From [Empedobacter] haloabium (GTDB lineage: Bacteria; Pseudomonadota; Gammaproteobacteria; Burkholderiales; Burkholderiaceae_D): a DNA stretch of 64,000 nucleotides. Location of the stretch: contig CP136508.1 in the NCBI GenBank assembly GCA_008011715.2, positions 4,898,001 to 4,962,000 on the forward strand, in the 5' to 3' direction. A program made the position numbers and the translations under genes. Of the stretch, positions 37,411 through 45,120 are shown in pieces. Below the pieces are notes generated by a model. The model was not told the DNA's origin and did not search any database. It saw nothing but the letters and a program-made list of their open reading frames with translations. The number at the start of each line of letters is the position of its first letter. Position 1 is the stretch's first letter.

Positions 37411-38571
37411 CTAGAGCTGCTCCAGGTAGCCGTGGCCGCGCAGCAGTTCGACCAGCGCCACGTCTTCGATGGCATACACGCCGCGCGAAGCCTTCCATAC
37501 CAGGCTTTTCTCCTGCAATGCGGACAGCGCCTGCTGTACGGCGGGGGTTTCGATGGCGACCTCGTCGCCGCTGACACGGCGAGCGGCCGCGCGGTATTTT
37601 TCCAACGTGGCTGACTCGAACGGCGCGTATTTTTCGCCGGCCGCGGCCAGCACGCACAGCACGGCGAACTGGATCGGAGTGAGCGAATGGACGACGCGCA
37701 TCGTGTCGTCGTTGGCGGCGGCGATCTGGGACTCGACGGCGGCAACGAAACGTTCGCTCAGGCCCTCCGCCTCCAGGGCGAAGTCGAAGCGCAGCTCGTC
37801 GGCGGCGGCACCCAGGATTTCCGGCCGGTTGCCCGAGCGCAGGAACAGCGGCGCGACGAGGGCCGGGTCGAGCCGGGCCGGCAGGTCGTCGGTATGGTCG
37901 CAGAACCACTTGACGTAGGCCTCGCCCAGCGGCGGGAAGTTGATCAGCGGCGCGCCGAAGAAGGCCTGGTCCTTGCTGTTCTTCAGCATCGCCAGCTTGT
38001 CGCGGTTCGAGCCGGTGCAGACCACCCGCAGCCCGAACTGGTTGCTGTTCAGTTCATCGCGGGCGGATTTGAGCGCGAACATGGCGTCGTTGCCGGCCGG
38101 CGTGGTGATCGCATGCTGGGCTTCGTCGATGATCAGCACGATGATGGTCTGCGACGTTTCCGACAGCGCCGACAGGGCCTGCACCAGCGAGACGTCCTTG
38201 CCCAGGCCGACGCGGTCCAGCGAGAACTCGACGCCACCCACCTTGGCGCCGCCAAGGCCCAGGCTCTTGGCCAGGCGCAGCAGCGCCGGCTCGTGGTTCG
38301 ACAGCGCGGCGCGGATGGCGGCCACGATCACGTCGCTGGGATCGGCCTTGGGGTCTTCCCACAGGTCGACATAGATCACCATCGCGCCCTGCTCGCGCAG
38401 CGCCGGCGTCAGGTCGTGGCGCATGAACGTGGTCTTGCCGGTACGGCGCGGCGCGGCCAGGAACACGCCGGACGACGACGCGGAGGTGGGCGAGACGTGC
38501 AGGATCTGCTGCGCCAGCTTGCGGGCCAGCTCAGGGCGGTGAAAGATGTTCGGACTTGCGTGGGTTGCCAA
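37411..38571 (-). CDS. AAA-type ATPase with C-terminal winged-helix-like domain
   Basis: A 386-aa protein. Walker A APRRTGKTT (40-48) and Walker B VLIIDEAQH (Asp149, Glu150) identify an AAA_16/Orc-like P-loop ATPase. A sensor-like region (RVVCTGSNRDKL) follows. The last about 90 residues form a winged-helix-like domain (TPIQFAVLCVLAAAG ... LQEKSLVWKASRGVYAI). The start is TTG at 38571 with AGGAA 8 bases upstream; no ATG precedes the P-loop. It is the first gene of the minus-strand tubulin-like cluster. It may act as loader or regulator of the cluster's assembly, or have a separate DNA-related role. Confidence 0.8.
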   Translation of the reverse strand: MATHASPNIFHRPELARKLAQQILHVSPTSASSSGVFLAAPRRTGKTTFMRHDLTPALREQGAMVIYVDLWEDPKADPSDVIVAAIRAALSNHEPALLRLAKSLGLGGAKVGGVEFSLDRVGLGKDVSLVQALSALSETSQTIIVLIIDEAQHAITTPAGNDAMFALKSARDELNSNQFGLRVVCTGSNRDKLAMLKNSKDQAFFGAPLINFPPLGEAYVKWFCDHTDDLPARLDPALVAPLFLRSGNRPEILGAAADELRFDFALEAEGLSERFVAAVESQIAAANDDTMRVVHSLTPIQFAVLCVLAAAGEKYAPFESATLEKYRAAARRVSGDEVAIETPAVQQALSALQEKSLVWKASRGVYAIEDVALVELLRGHGYLEQL

Positions 38572-38604
38572 GGTGCAATTCCTGCAGAAACGCGGATTGC
38601 GCCA

Positions 38605-38660
38605 ATTATAGGCGTTTATAGCGCTTTATAGTGCTCAGTGACTTTCAGTGGCTGTCAGTG
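38605..38660 (-). promoter_or_regulatory. 10-bp-phased hexamer repeats upstream of the tubulin-like cluster
   Basis: On the plus strand TTATAG occurs at 38606, 38616 and 38626, and TCAGTG at 38635, 38645 and 38655, each spaced exactly 10 bp. On the minus strand the first set reads CTATAA and ends in CCTATAATTGG, giving a TATAAT -10 box about 35 bp before the TTG start of the ATPase. The third TCAGTG contains the stop codon of the upstream oxidoreductase gene. Helical phasing suggests cooperative protein binding or curvature at this promoter. Confidence 0.55.
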
Positions 38661-39890
38661 GCTGGTGACCTGCCGCATCCAGCGGCGGTAGCGCCGATTG
38701 CGCACCGTCGTATCGATCTGTTGCTGAAGCAAGGCGTACACCGGTGCCACACCGGGGTTCGGCAGTTGTCCCCGGCTCAGCTTGCGCAACTGGTGCTTCA
38801 CCATGGCCATGTAGGCCAGCGACGCCAGCACCTTGTTCTTCAACGTGACGGGGCGCAGGGCCGGTGCGCTGGCGCTGCCCGCGCGCCAGGCGTGCGGCAG
38901 CGCGGGATCGAGGGCCAGTGCCGTGGCGATGCCGACCATGGCAACGCCGCTGTCCAGCACCTGCTGCGCGACCGCGAGGCGCCGCACGCCGCCAGTGACC
39001 ATTACCGGCATGCGCGCCACGGCGCCGATGTCCCTGGCGAATTCAAGGAAATAGGCTTCGCGCGCCAGGGTCCGCCCGTCCCGCGTCTGGCCGTGCATGG
39101 CGGGTGCCTCGTAACTGCCGCCAGACAGCTCGAGCAGGTCCACACCCAGTGGATTGAGCATGCCGACCACGGCCTTGGCATCCTCGGGGCTGAAACCGCC
39201 GCGCTGGAAATCGGCCGAATTGAGCTTGACCGACACGGCGAAGCCCGGCTTGACGGCGGCCCGCACCGCGGCAACCACCTCCAGCAGCAGGCGGGCCCGG
39301 TTTTCGACCGGACCGCCCCACCGGTCCGTGCGGCGGTTGGCGATGGGCGACAGGAATTGGCTGAACAGGTAGCCGTGGGCCGCGTGGATCTGCACACCGT
39401 CGAAGCCGAACGACTGCGCCAGCACTGCCGCTTCGACAAAGCGGCGCTTGACGTCGACGATGTCGGCCTCGGACATCTCGCGCGGCGCCGCGAATTGTTT
39501 CGAGAAGTTGCCCAGGTCGAGCGGCACCGCCGAGGGCGCGATGGTTGGCTGCCCCAGGGCCGCCGGCATCTGGCGCCCCGGGTGATTGAGCTGCATGAAG
39601 ATGCGGCCGCCGTCGGCCTGCGCTGCCTGCGCCCAGCGCTCGAAACGCTCGCGATGGCGCGCCGATTCGATCACGACGCCGCCTGGGCCCGTCATCGCAC
39701 GCCGATCCACCATCACGTTGCCGGTGATGAGCAGGCCGACGCCGCCGGCGGCCCAGGTCCGGTACAAGCGGATCAGCTCATCGGATGGCGCGTGCTCGGC
39801 ATCGGCAAGATTTTCTTCCATCGCCGCCTTGGCGAGGCGGTTGGGCAGCTGGGTGCCATTGGGCAAGGTGAGGGGAACGAACGGGTTCAT
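38655..39890 (-). CDS. NADH:flavin oxidoreductase (old yellow enzyme family)
   Basis: A 411-aa TIM-barrel FMN oxidoreductase. It shows PLTLPNGTQLPNRLAKAAMEE at the start, FMQLNHPGRQ, GFDGVQIHAAHGYLFSQFLSP with the catalytic His region, and NRRTDRWGGPVENRARLLLEV. It reduces activated C=C bonds of enones or similar electrophiles using NAD(P)H. ATG at 39890 follows GGAG; an ATG four codons earlier has no ribosome site. A MerR-type promoter with 19-bp spacer lies directly upstream, divergent from the merR gene, so induction by that regulator is likely. Confidence 0.92.
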   Translation of the reverse strand: MNPFVPLTLPNGTQLPNRLAKAAMEENLADAEHAPSDELIRLYRTWAAGGVGLLITGNVMVDRRAMTGPGGVVIESARHRERFERWAQAAQADGGRIFMQLNHPGRQMPAALGQPTIAPSAVPLDLGNFSKQFAAPREMSEADIVDVKRRFVEAAVLAQSFGFDGVQIHAAHGYLFSQFLSPIANRRTDRWGGPVENRARLLLEVVAAVRAAVKPGFAVSVKLNSADFQRGGFSPEDAKAVVGMLNPLGVDLLELSGGSYEAPAMHGQTRDGRTLAREAYFLEFARDIGAVARMPVMVTGGVRRLAVAQQVLDSGVAMVGIATALALDPALPHAWRAGSASAPALRPVTLKNKVLASLAYMAMVKHQLRKLSRGQLPNPGVAPVYALLQQQIDTTVRNRRYRRWMRQVTSH

Positions 39891-39917
39891 CGGGGGCTCC
39901 ATGATCAGATGGGTCCG

Positions 39918-39948
39918 ATCATAAGATTCAAGTGAACTTTAAGGTCAA
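39918..39948 (-). promoter_or_regulatory. MerR-type promoter/operator of the flavin oxidoreductase gene
   Basis: On the minus strand TTGACC (39943-39948) and TATGAT (39918-39923) are separated by 19 bp. The spacer contains the dyad TTCAAGTGAACTTTAA (39927-39942). An overlong spacer with a central dyad is the hallmark of promoters untwisted by MerR-family activators. Confidence 0.8.
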
Positions 39949-40016
39949 GCGGTATTTTCGCCTTGTTCGTCGATGCTACGGATGCTAAAGTGCTCCGATG
40001 ACTTTGGGAGAGGACC

Positions 40017-40439
40017 ATGAAGATCGGCGAACTGGCGAAACGCACCGGACTGGCGCCCTCGGCAATCCGCTTCTACGAGTCGAAGGGATTGCTCAACGCC
40101 GTCAGCCGCGGCGCGAACGGCTACCGGGACTATCCGCTGGAAGCGATCGCGGTACTGTCAATCATCACGAACGCCCAGCGTACCGGCTTCACGCTCGACG
40201 AGATAGGCCAGTTGCTGCCGCAGGACTTTGCCAGCTGGCGTCATGACGAGCTGGTGGCGGCCCTGCGCGACAAGGTGCGCCATATCGAGGCGATGGAAGT
40301 GCAGCTGGCCCAGAACAAAGCCCATCTGCTTACCTTGCTGCACCTGGTCGACACCAAGCCGGAAGGCATGGACTGCGAGGAGAACGCGGTACGCGTGATG
40401 GACCGGCTGGGCATCCCTGCCGTGCCGCGCAAGGCGTGA
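40017..40439 (+). CDS. MerR family transcriptional regulator
   Basis: A 140-aa regulator. The N-terminal helix-turn-helix begins MKIGELAKRTGLAPSAIRFYE, followed by the wing (GYRDYPLEAIAVLSII) and a dimerisation coiled coil (about 85-115). The short C-terminal end has one Cys (DCEEN). GAGAGGA precedes the ATG. It is divergent from the flavin oxidoreductase, and the same operator lies again before the downstream decarboxylase-like gene, so it probably activates both. The sensed signal is likely an electrophile, redox compound or drug; no metal-binding Cys pattern of the classical metal sensors is seen. Confidence 0.9.
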   Translation: MKIGELAKRTGLAPSAIRFYESKGLLNAVSRGANGYRDYPLEAIAVLSIITNAQRTGFTLDEIGQLLPQDFASWRHDELVAALRDKVRHIEAMEVQLAQNKAHLLTLLHLVDTKPEGMDCEENAVRVMDRLGIPAVPRKA

Positions 40440-40461
40440 ACCGAACGCGGCAAAATCCCGC

Positions 40462-40492
40462 TTGACCTTGAAGTGAAGTTGAAAGTTAGGAT
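40462..40492 (+). promoter_or_regulatory. Second MerR-type promoter, upstream of the decarboxylase-like gene
   Basis: TTGACC (40462-40467), 19-bp spacer, TAGGAT (40487-40492). The spacer starts TTGAAGTGAAGTTGAA, closely matching the dyad of the oxidoreductase promoter. The 122-bp gap after merR holds nothing else. Confidence 0.75.
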
Positions 40493-40561
40493 GGTTTCGC
40501 GGCACTCACGTGCCCGTGCAGCCGTACCCATGCCATTCAACCCAACGCAAGGTGCCAACAC

Positions 40562-41566
40562 ATGAAACGTCGAAATCTCGCCGCCGTGACCGGCGCGCTG
40601 TTGCAGGCCGTCGCCCTGCCCTCCCTGGCGGCCGCGCCGCCGGCGCTGGACCGGTCCCTGACCGTCATCGATGTCGCGGGCCACGCCGTGCCGGTCGTCC
40701 AGGGCGGACTGTACGACCGCTTCCGTTCCAACCCGCCGCTGGTCGTCATCGAACAGGAAGCGCCCGATGTCGACTTATCCTGGTTGCGCACGCTGCGCAA
40801 GGAAAAGGTGGATATCGGCTTCGACACTTATTCGCCCAATTTCTACTACCGCAACAGCAGCCTGACCGCGGTGTTCACCGCCAACCTGGCGCGGCTGCGC
40901 GAGTTGATCCCGCCCGCCCTGGCACAAACCGTGCAACCGGTGCAGGTGTGGCCCGGGCGCGGCCTGGTCGCGATCACGGGCTACCGCTACCGGCTGTGCG
41001 ATAACGACAGCTACAACGAAGTCTCGATTTCGATCGTCACCAACGAACCGGGCAGCACCAGCCTGGGACCGCTGACGTTGATCGGCCAGTCGCTGTCGAA
41101 GGGATTCTGGGGATATGTGCTGAAGCTGCCCGTCAATACGGAACTGGCCCGGGTGCGCGGGGTGGTCGGTTACAACCTGCCGAAGTGGCTGACCGGGATC
41201 GACTTCCGCGAAGACGGGCCGCAGGTCGGGTTCGCAGTCATGGACAGTGCCACTGGCCAGGTCGACTTTGCGCTCGAGGCGGACAAGCTCGACGAGCTTT
41301 CCACGGAGGCGGAACTGGTCACCAACAACTTCACGAACGTGGACCGGACGGGCCAGCCGACCTACGCCTATGCGGTATCGCGCCTGGTGCGGCACGGTTC
41401 AAGTACGAATGGCAAGGCGGTCAGGCTGACGGCAGGGAACGGCGCGCTGGGCACCTTCGTCGCCACGCTGAAGCTCGGGAAGATGATCAGGTATCAATAC
41501 GTTCCGGAGTTCCAGAGCGCGCTGTATGCACCGCGCCCGTTGGCCGCGCGCGACGGTTCGCGCTGA
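40562..41566 (+). CDS. Acetoacetate decarboxylase-like protein, exported
   Basis: A 334-aa protein with a signal peptide (about 1-24, cleavage near LAAAPP). The ADC superfamily motif is seen as TELARVRGVVGYNLPKW, where Lys208 aligns with the Schiff-base Lys of acetoacetate decarboxylases; ITGYRYR and GPLTLIGQ are further family-like segments. Export makes an enzymatic role on acetoacetate doubtful; many ADC relatives act on other keto acids. It is preceded by a MerR-type promoter near-identical to that of the flavin oxidoreductase, so the two are probably co-induced. Confidence 0.8.
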   Translation: MKRRNLAAVTGALLQAVALPSLAAAPPALDRSLTVIDVAGHAVPVVQGGLYDRFRSNPPLVVIEQEAPDVDLSWLRTLRKEKVDIGFDTYSPNFYYRNSSLTAVFTANLARLRELIPPALAQTVQPVQVWPGRGLVAITGYRYRLCDNDSYNEVSISIVTNEPGSTSLGPLTLIGQSLSKGFWGYVLKLPVNTELARVRGVVGYNLPKWLTGIDFREDGPQVGFAVMDSATGQVDFALEADKLDELSTEAELVTNNFTNVDRTGQPTYAYAVSRLVRHGSSTNGKAVRLTAGNGALGTFVATLKLGKMIRYQYVPEFQSALYAPRPLAARDGSR

Positions 41567-41590
41567 ACCACGCAGGCGCGCTGCGGCGGG

Positions 41591-42049
41591 TCAATCGCCG
41601 CCGAGGTTGATCTTCTTCGGCGGCGGCGGTGGCGTCCAGGGCACCGAATCGCTGTCCGGCGCGGACTCCATTGCGTCGGACAATTCCAGCCAGCGCTTCA
41701 GGCTGTCCATGCGCCGGATATTGATGCCCTTGCCGTTGATGTAGCCGACCTGCTCAAAATACTCCATCTTGACGATCATTTTCGACGTGGTGGGCAGGTT
41801 GTCGACCAGGCGGTCATAGGCCTTGCGCGCTTTCTGCTCCCATTTGGACAGCGTTGCCTCGTTGAAGCGGTTGCTCTCGTAGTAGATCGTCAGGGTGCGG
41901 TCGTGATTGCCGAAACCGACGACGGCGGCGCCGTTGCGCAGCAATTGCATGACGTCGTCCTTGATGGCCGCGGTGGGCACGAACAGGGCCGCGCGGCTGT
42001 CCGCATCGGGCCGCTCCAGCGGCAAGTCCTGGCCAAACGTCACTGTCAT
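41591..42049 (-). CDS. Hypothetical protein, 152 aa
   Basis: A cytoplasmic protein with no recognised family. It has an alpha/beta N-terminal half (ALFVPTAAIKDDVMQLLRNGAAVVGFGNHDRTLTIYYES), a helical middle (KWEQKARKAYDRL) and a Pro-rich tail (WTPPPPPKK). The ATG is preceded by GGGGA. Its stop faces the stop of the decarboxylase-like gene 24 bp away, and its 5' end faces the M29-like gene. No function is assigned. Confidence 0.65.
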   Translation of the reverse strand: MTVTFGQDLPLERPDADSRAALFVPTAAIKDDVMQLLRNGAAVVGFGNHDRTLTIYYESNRFNEATLSKWEQKARKAYDRLVDNLPTTSKMIVKMEYFEQVGYINGKGINIRRMDSLKRWLELSDAMESAPDSDSVPWTPPPPPKKINLGGD

Positions 42050-42176
42050 CCTGATTCCCCACCTGAATTCGTTGCGCCGGACAAAAAATGTTGCCGCTCG
42101 GCTATATATGGACCGATTCTAACCCGCGCTCCTGGCTGCTACAAGCCGGCCGGCGTTTGCGACCGGTATGGAACCG

Positions 42177-42182
42177 TATAAT
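42177..42182 (+). promoter_or_regulatory. TATAAT -10 box of the M29-like gene
   Basis: A consensus TATAAT lies 61 bp before the ATG at 42243 and inside an earlier possible coding extension from 42168, which argues for the later start. No good -35 is seen. The 193-bp gap shows nothing else. Confidence 0.45.
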
Positions 42183-42242
42183 GCGCATGCCCGCAACACT
42201 TTCCGGCAAAAACCGCCCATTTTTCTTGTACTGCCTGCAAAT

Positions 42243-43298
42243 ATGACGTCTTTTCCAACGGCTGTCCTGGACACGGCCGCCCGCAACGTGGCCGACCTGC
42301 TGGCATACGCCATCGAATACACGCCCGCGCAGGCGGCGCTGGTGGTGTACGACTGCCGCAGCGAACTGAACGCCGCGTTGACGCAGGCCTACCGCCGTGC
42401 GCTGCCGGACGCCACCTTCCTCGACTTCGACAGCACGGGCCCGGAACAGGTCCTGGCGGCGTTCGAGCGGCTGGGTCCCGGTGGCCTGACGGTGCTGATC
42501 CAGACCACCAGCTTCCGCCTGAACGACTACCGCATCCGCATGGAGCTGTTCAAGCGCGGGCTGAAGGTGATCGAGCACATGCACCTGTCGCGCATGCCGG
42601 GCGAGCAGGGCCTGGTCTACATCGACGCGCTGGCCTATGATCCCGCCTACTTCCGCGGCGTGGGCCATGCGCTGAAAGCGCGGCTCGATGCGGCCGGCGG
42701 CGGTGTCGTCGACAGCGGCGCCGGCAACACGCTGGTGTTCGCGTCGCCGTTCGAGGAAGCCAAGCTCAATATCGGCGACTACAGCGCGATGAAGAACGTG
42801 GGCGGCTTGTTCCCCATCGGCGAGGTGTTCACGGAAGCGCGCGACCTCGAAGCCGTCAACGGGCGGGTGCGCGTGTTCGTCTTCGGCGACACGTCGTTCC
42901 GCGTCAACCGCCCCGCCACGCCGATCACGATGATCGTCGAGAAAGGCCGCGTGACCGGCGCGGAAAACAGCACGCCCGAATTCGACGCGATGCTGGAGAT
43001 TATTCGCGCACACGAGGGCGAGGTGTGGGTGCGCGAGCTGGGCTTCGGCATGAACCGCGCATTCTCGTTCACGCGCACGGTGGACGATATCGGCACGTAT
43101 GAACGCATGTGCGGCGTGCACCTGTCGCTGGGCGCCAAGCATGGCCAGTACCAGAAGCCGCAATTCAAGCGCAAGGACGCGCGCTACCACGTCGACGTGT
43201 TTGCCGTGACGGAGGGCGTCTACCTGGACGATGAACGGATCTACGCCGACGGCGCCTGGACGGTCGCCAGTGCCGCGTCCCAGGGCGGCACCGGCTGA
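42243..43298 (+). CDS. M29 aminopeptidase-like metalloprotein
   Basis: A 351-aa protein. Segments match the metal-ligand motifs of M29 (aminopeptidase T/AmpS) proteins in order: FPIGEVFTEARD, VRELGFGMN, CGVHLSLGAKHG and YHVDVFAVTEGV, giving two Glu, two His and one Asp candidate ligands. M29-like folds also include NicX-type dihydroxypyridine dioxygenases, so peptidase activity is not certain. The N-terminal half is the divergent alpha/beta domain of this group. The last 58 bp overlap the convergent LysR gene's 3' end. The ATG at 42243 has a weak ribosome site; it was chosen over 42168 because of the -10 box position. Confidence 0.75.
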   Translation: MTSFPTAVLDTAARNVADLLAYAIEYTPAQAALVVYDCRSELNAALTQAYRRALPDATFLDFDSTGPEQVLAAFERLGPGGLTVLIQTTSFRLNDYRIRMELFKRGLKVIEHMHLSRMPGEQGLVYIDALAYDPAYFRGVGHALKARLDAAGGGVVDSGAGNTLVFASPFEEAKLNIGDYSAMKNVGGLFPIGEVFTEARDLEAVNGRVRVFVFGDTSFRVNRPATPITMIVEKGRVTGAENSTPEFDAMLEIIRAHEGEVWVRELGFGMNRAFSFTRTVDDIGTYERMCGVHLSLGAKHGQYQKPQFKRKDARYHVDVFAVTEGVYLDDERIYADGAWTVASAASQGGTG

Positions 43299-44176
43299 TA
43301 TTCGGCCACCAGGAAATCGATCAGCTGGCGCACCTTGGGCGACGGCTGCCGGCTGGCCGGATACAGCGCCGACAGATAGTTGAGCGGCAGCTCCCAGGCC
43401 GCCAGCACCGGCACCAGGCTGCCATCGAGCAGGTGGCGCATGGCCAGGAAGGTGGTGCTGTAGACGATCCCCATTCCCTGCAGGGCCGCCTGCTGCAGCA
43501 CTATCCCGTTATTCGACGTGAACGCCGCATCGACGCGCACCACGCGCTGCTCGCCGGCACGGGCGAAGCGCCACGCGGTGCCGTCGGTCAGGTGCGAGAA
43601 GTGCAGGCAGCGGTGCGCGCGCAGCGCTTCCGGCGCTTCCGGCATGCCGAAGCGCTCCAGGTAGGCCGGCGCCGCGCACAGGATGCCGCGGCACGGCGCC
43701 AGCGGACGGATCGCCAGCGCGCGGCTGTCCGGAATGCCGCCCACGCGGATGGTCAGGTCGAAGCCATGTTCGATCGGATCGAGCAGCGCGTCGTCCACGT
43801 GCAGCAGCGGTTGCAGTTGCGGGTGCGGCAGGCAGAAGCGGGCCAATGCGTCGGCCAGCCAGGTGCTGCCGAAGCTGGACGGCGCCTGGATGCGCAGCGG
43901 CCCGGCCAGCCCGGCGCCGGATTGGGTGGCGATGCGCGTCGCTTCCTGTGCCTGCGCCACCGCCGCGTTGCACGGTTCCAGGTAAGCCTGGCCGGCGTCC
44001 GTCAGGCTGACCTCGCGGGTGGAGCGGTGCAGCAGCCGGACGCCCAGCGTTTCCTCCAGCTGCAGGATATGCTTGCTGACCAGCGCGCGCGACAGCCCGA
44101 GCCGGCGCCCTGCCGCGCTGAAGCTTTTCAGGCGCGCCACCTCGACGAAGATTTCCATGGCTTTCAGTTGATCCAT
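43241..44176 (-). CDS. LysR family transcriptional regulator
   Basis: A 311-aa regulator. The N-terminal winged helix-turn-helix is MDQLKAMEIFVEVARLKSFS...GLSRALVSKHILQLEE, followed by a periplasmic-binding-like effector domain (about 90-300) of the CrgA/AaeR type. It is divergent from the PhyH dioxygenase gene with a perfect inverted repeat (44182-44204) in the 104-bp gap, suggesting autoregulation and control of the dioxygenase. Its 3' end overlaps the convergent M29-like gene by 58 bp. Confidence 0.92.
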   Translation of the reverse strand: MDQLKAMEIFVEVARLKSFSAAGRRLGLSRALVSKHILQLEETLGVRLLHRSTREVSLTDAGQAYLEPCNAAVAQAQEATRIATQSGAGLAGPLRIQAPSSFGSTWLADALARFCLPHPQLQPLLHVDDALLDPIEHGFDLTIRVGGIPDSRALAIRPLAPCRGILCAAPAYLERFGMPEAPEALRAHRCLHFSHLTDGTAWRFARAGEQRVVRVDAAFTSNNGIVLQQAALQGMGIVYSTTFLAMRHLLDGSLVPVLAAWELPLNYLSALYPASRQPSPKVRQLIDFLVAEYQPVPPWDAALATVQAPSA

Positions 44177-44181
44177 GAGCG

Positions 44182-44204
44182 ATTGTCGTCAGTTTGGCGA
44201 CAAT
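44182..44204. promoter_or_regulatory. Probable LysR operator
   Basis: ATTGTCG-N9-CGACAAT is a perfect inverted repeat starting 6 bp upstream of the LysR start codon, fitting the T-N11-A architecture of LysR binding sites. It is about 77 bp upstream of the dioxygenase start. Confidence 0.7.
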
Positions 44205-44280
44205 GTGTCAACCATACGACGCTATCCGGGCACAGTGCGGGTCCGTACAATGGCCATCTCACCCTAGCCGGAGTTCCACC

Positions 44281-45120
44281 ATGCTGAGCGCAGCCCAGAA
44301 AGAGCAGTACCAACGCGACGGATACGTCGTCGTCCCCGACTTCAAGTCGCCCCAGGAGATCGCCGCGCTGCGCGCGCGCGCCGCCCAGATCGTCGACGAG
44401 TTCGACCCACGAGTCGCGCAAGGCATCTTCACCACCAAGGACCAGGAAAAGAAGGCGGACGAGTACTTCCTCCGCTCGGACAACACGATCCGCTGCTTCT
44501 TCGAGGAAGAAGCGTTTGGTCCGGACGGCCAGCTGAAGCAGGCCAAGTCGCTGTCGATCAACAAGATCGGCCACGCGATGCACGACCTCGATCCGGTGTT
44601 CCGCGCCTTCTCCGCTGACCCGCGCCTGGCCGCCGTCGCGCGCGACCTGGGACTGGCGAACGCGCAGGTCTGGCAGTCGATGTACATCTTCAAGCAACCC
44701 GGCATCGGCGGCGAAGTACGCTGGCACCAGGACGCGACGTACTTCGAGACGGACCCGATCAGCGTGACGACGTTCTGGTTCGCGCTGGAGGACGCCACCC
44801 TGGACAACGGCTGCCTGTGGGCCGAGCCGGGCGGCCACCGCACGCCGCTGCGCGAGCGCTTCGTGCGCAATGGCGACGACATCAAGGTGGAAAAGCTGGA
44901 CAGCACGCCATGGCCGGACGACAGCACCGCCGTGCCGCTGGAATGCAAGGCCGGCGCCCTGGTCTGCTTCCATGGCCTCTTGCCGCACTACAGCGCGCCG
45001 AACCGCTCGCCGGTGTCGCGCCATGCGTACACGCTGCACGCGACGGACGCCAGCACCGTCTACTCGCCGCGCAACTGGATCCAGCGCGACGCTTCGTTCC
45101 CGGTGCGAGGCTTCATCTAA
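44281..45120 (+). CDS. Phytanoyl-CoA dioxygenase (PhyH) family protein
   Basis: A 279-aa Fe(II)/2-oxoglutarate dioxygenase. Iron ligands are His149 and Asp151 (WHQD) with a distal His (probably His236 in LLPHYSAPNRS), and Arg247 is a candidate 2-oxoglutarate anchor. The N-terminal YQRDGYVVVPDF motif is typical. ATG at 44281 follows GGAG. The next gene begins directly after its TAA, so the two are coupled; the neighbour is a damaged isomerase-like gene. Substrate unknown; PhyH proteins hydroxylate a wide range of small molecules. Confidence 0.9.
   Translation: MLSAAQKEQYQRDGYVVVPDFKSPQEIAALRARAAQIVDEFDPRVAQGIFTTKDQEKKADEYFLRSDNTIRCFFEEEAFGPDGQLKQAKSLSINKIGHAMHDLDPVFRAFSADPRLAAVARDLGLANAQVWQSMYIFKQPGIGGEVRWHQDATYFETDPISVTTFWFALEDATLDNGCLWAEPGGHRTPLRERFVRNGDDIKVEKLDSTPWPDDSTAVPLECKAGALVCFHGLLPHYSAPNRSPVSRHAYTLHATDASTVYSPRNWIQRDASFPVRGFI

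Noticed and set aside
38605..38660. Possible CRISPR-like repeat array
   Set aside because: Repeats are 6 bp at 10-bp spacing with no spacers of CRISPR size and no cas genes.
39890..39902. Earlier ATG for the flavin oxidoreductase
   Set aside because: No ribosome site before it; GGAG stands before the ATG at 39890.
42168..42243. Earlier start for the M29-like protein
   Set aside because: A TATAAT box lies within this segment, so it is probably upstream of the transcript.
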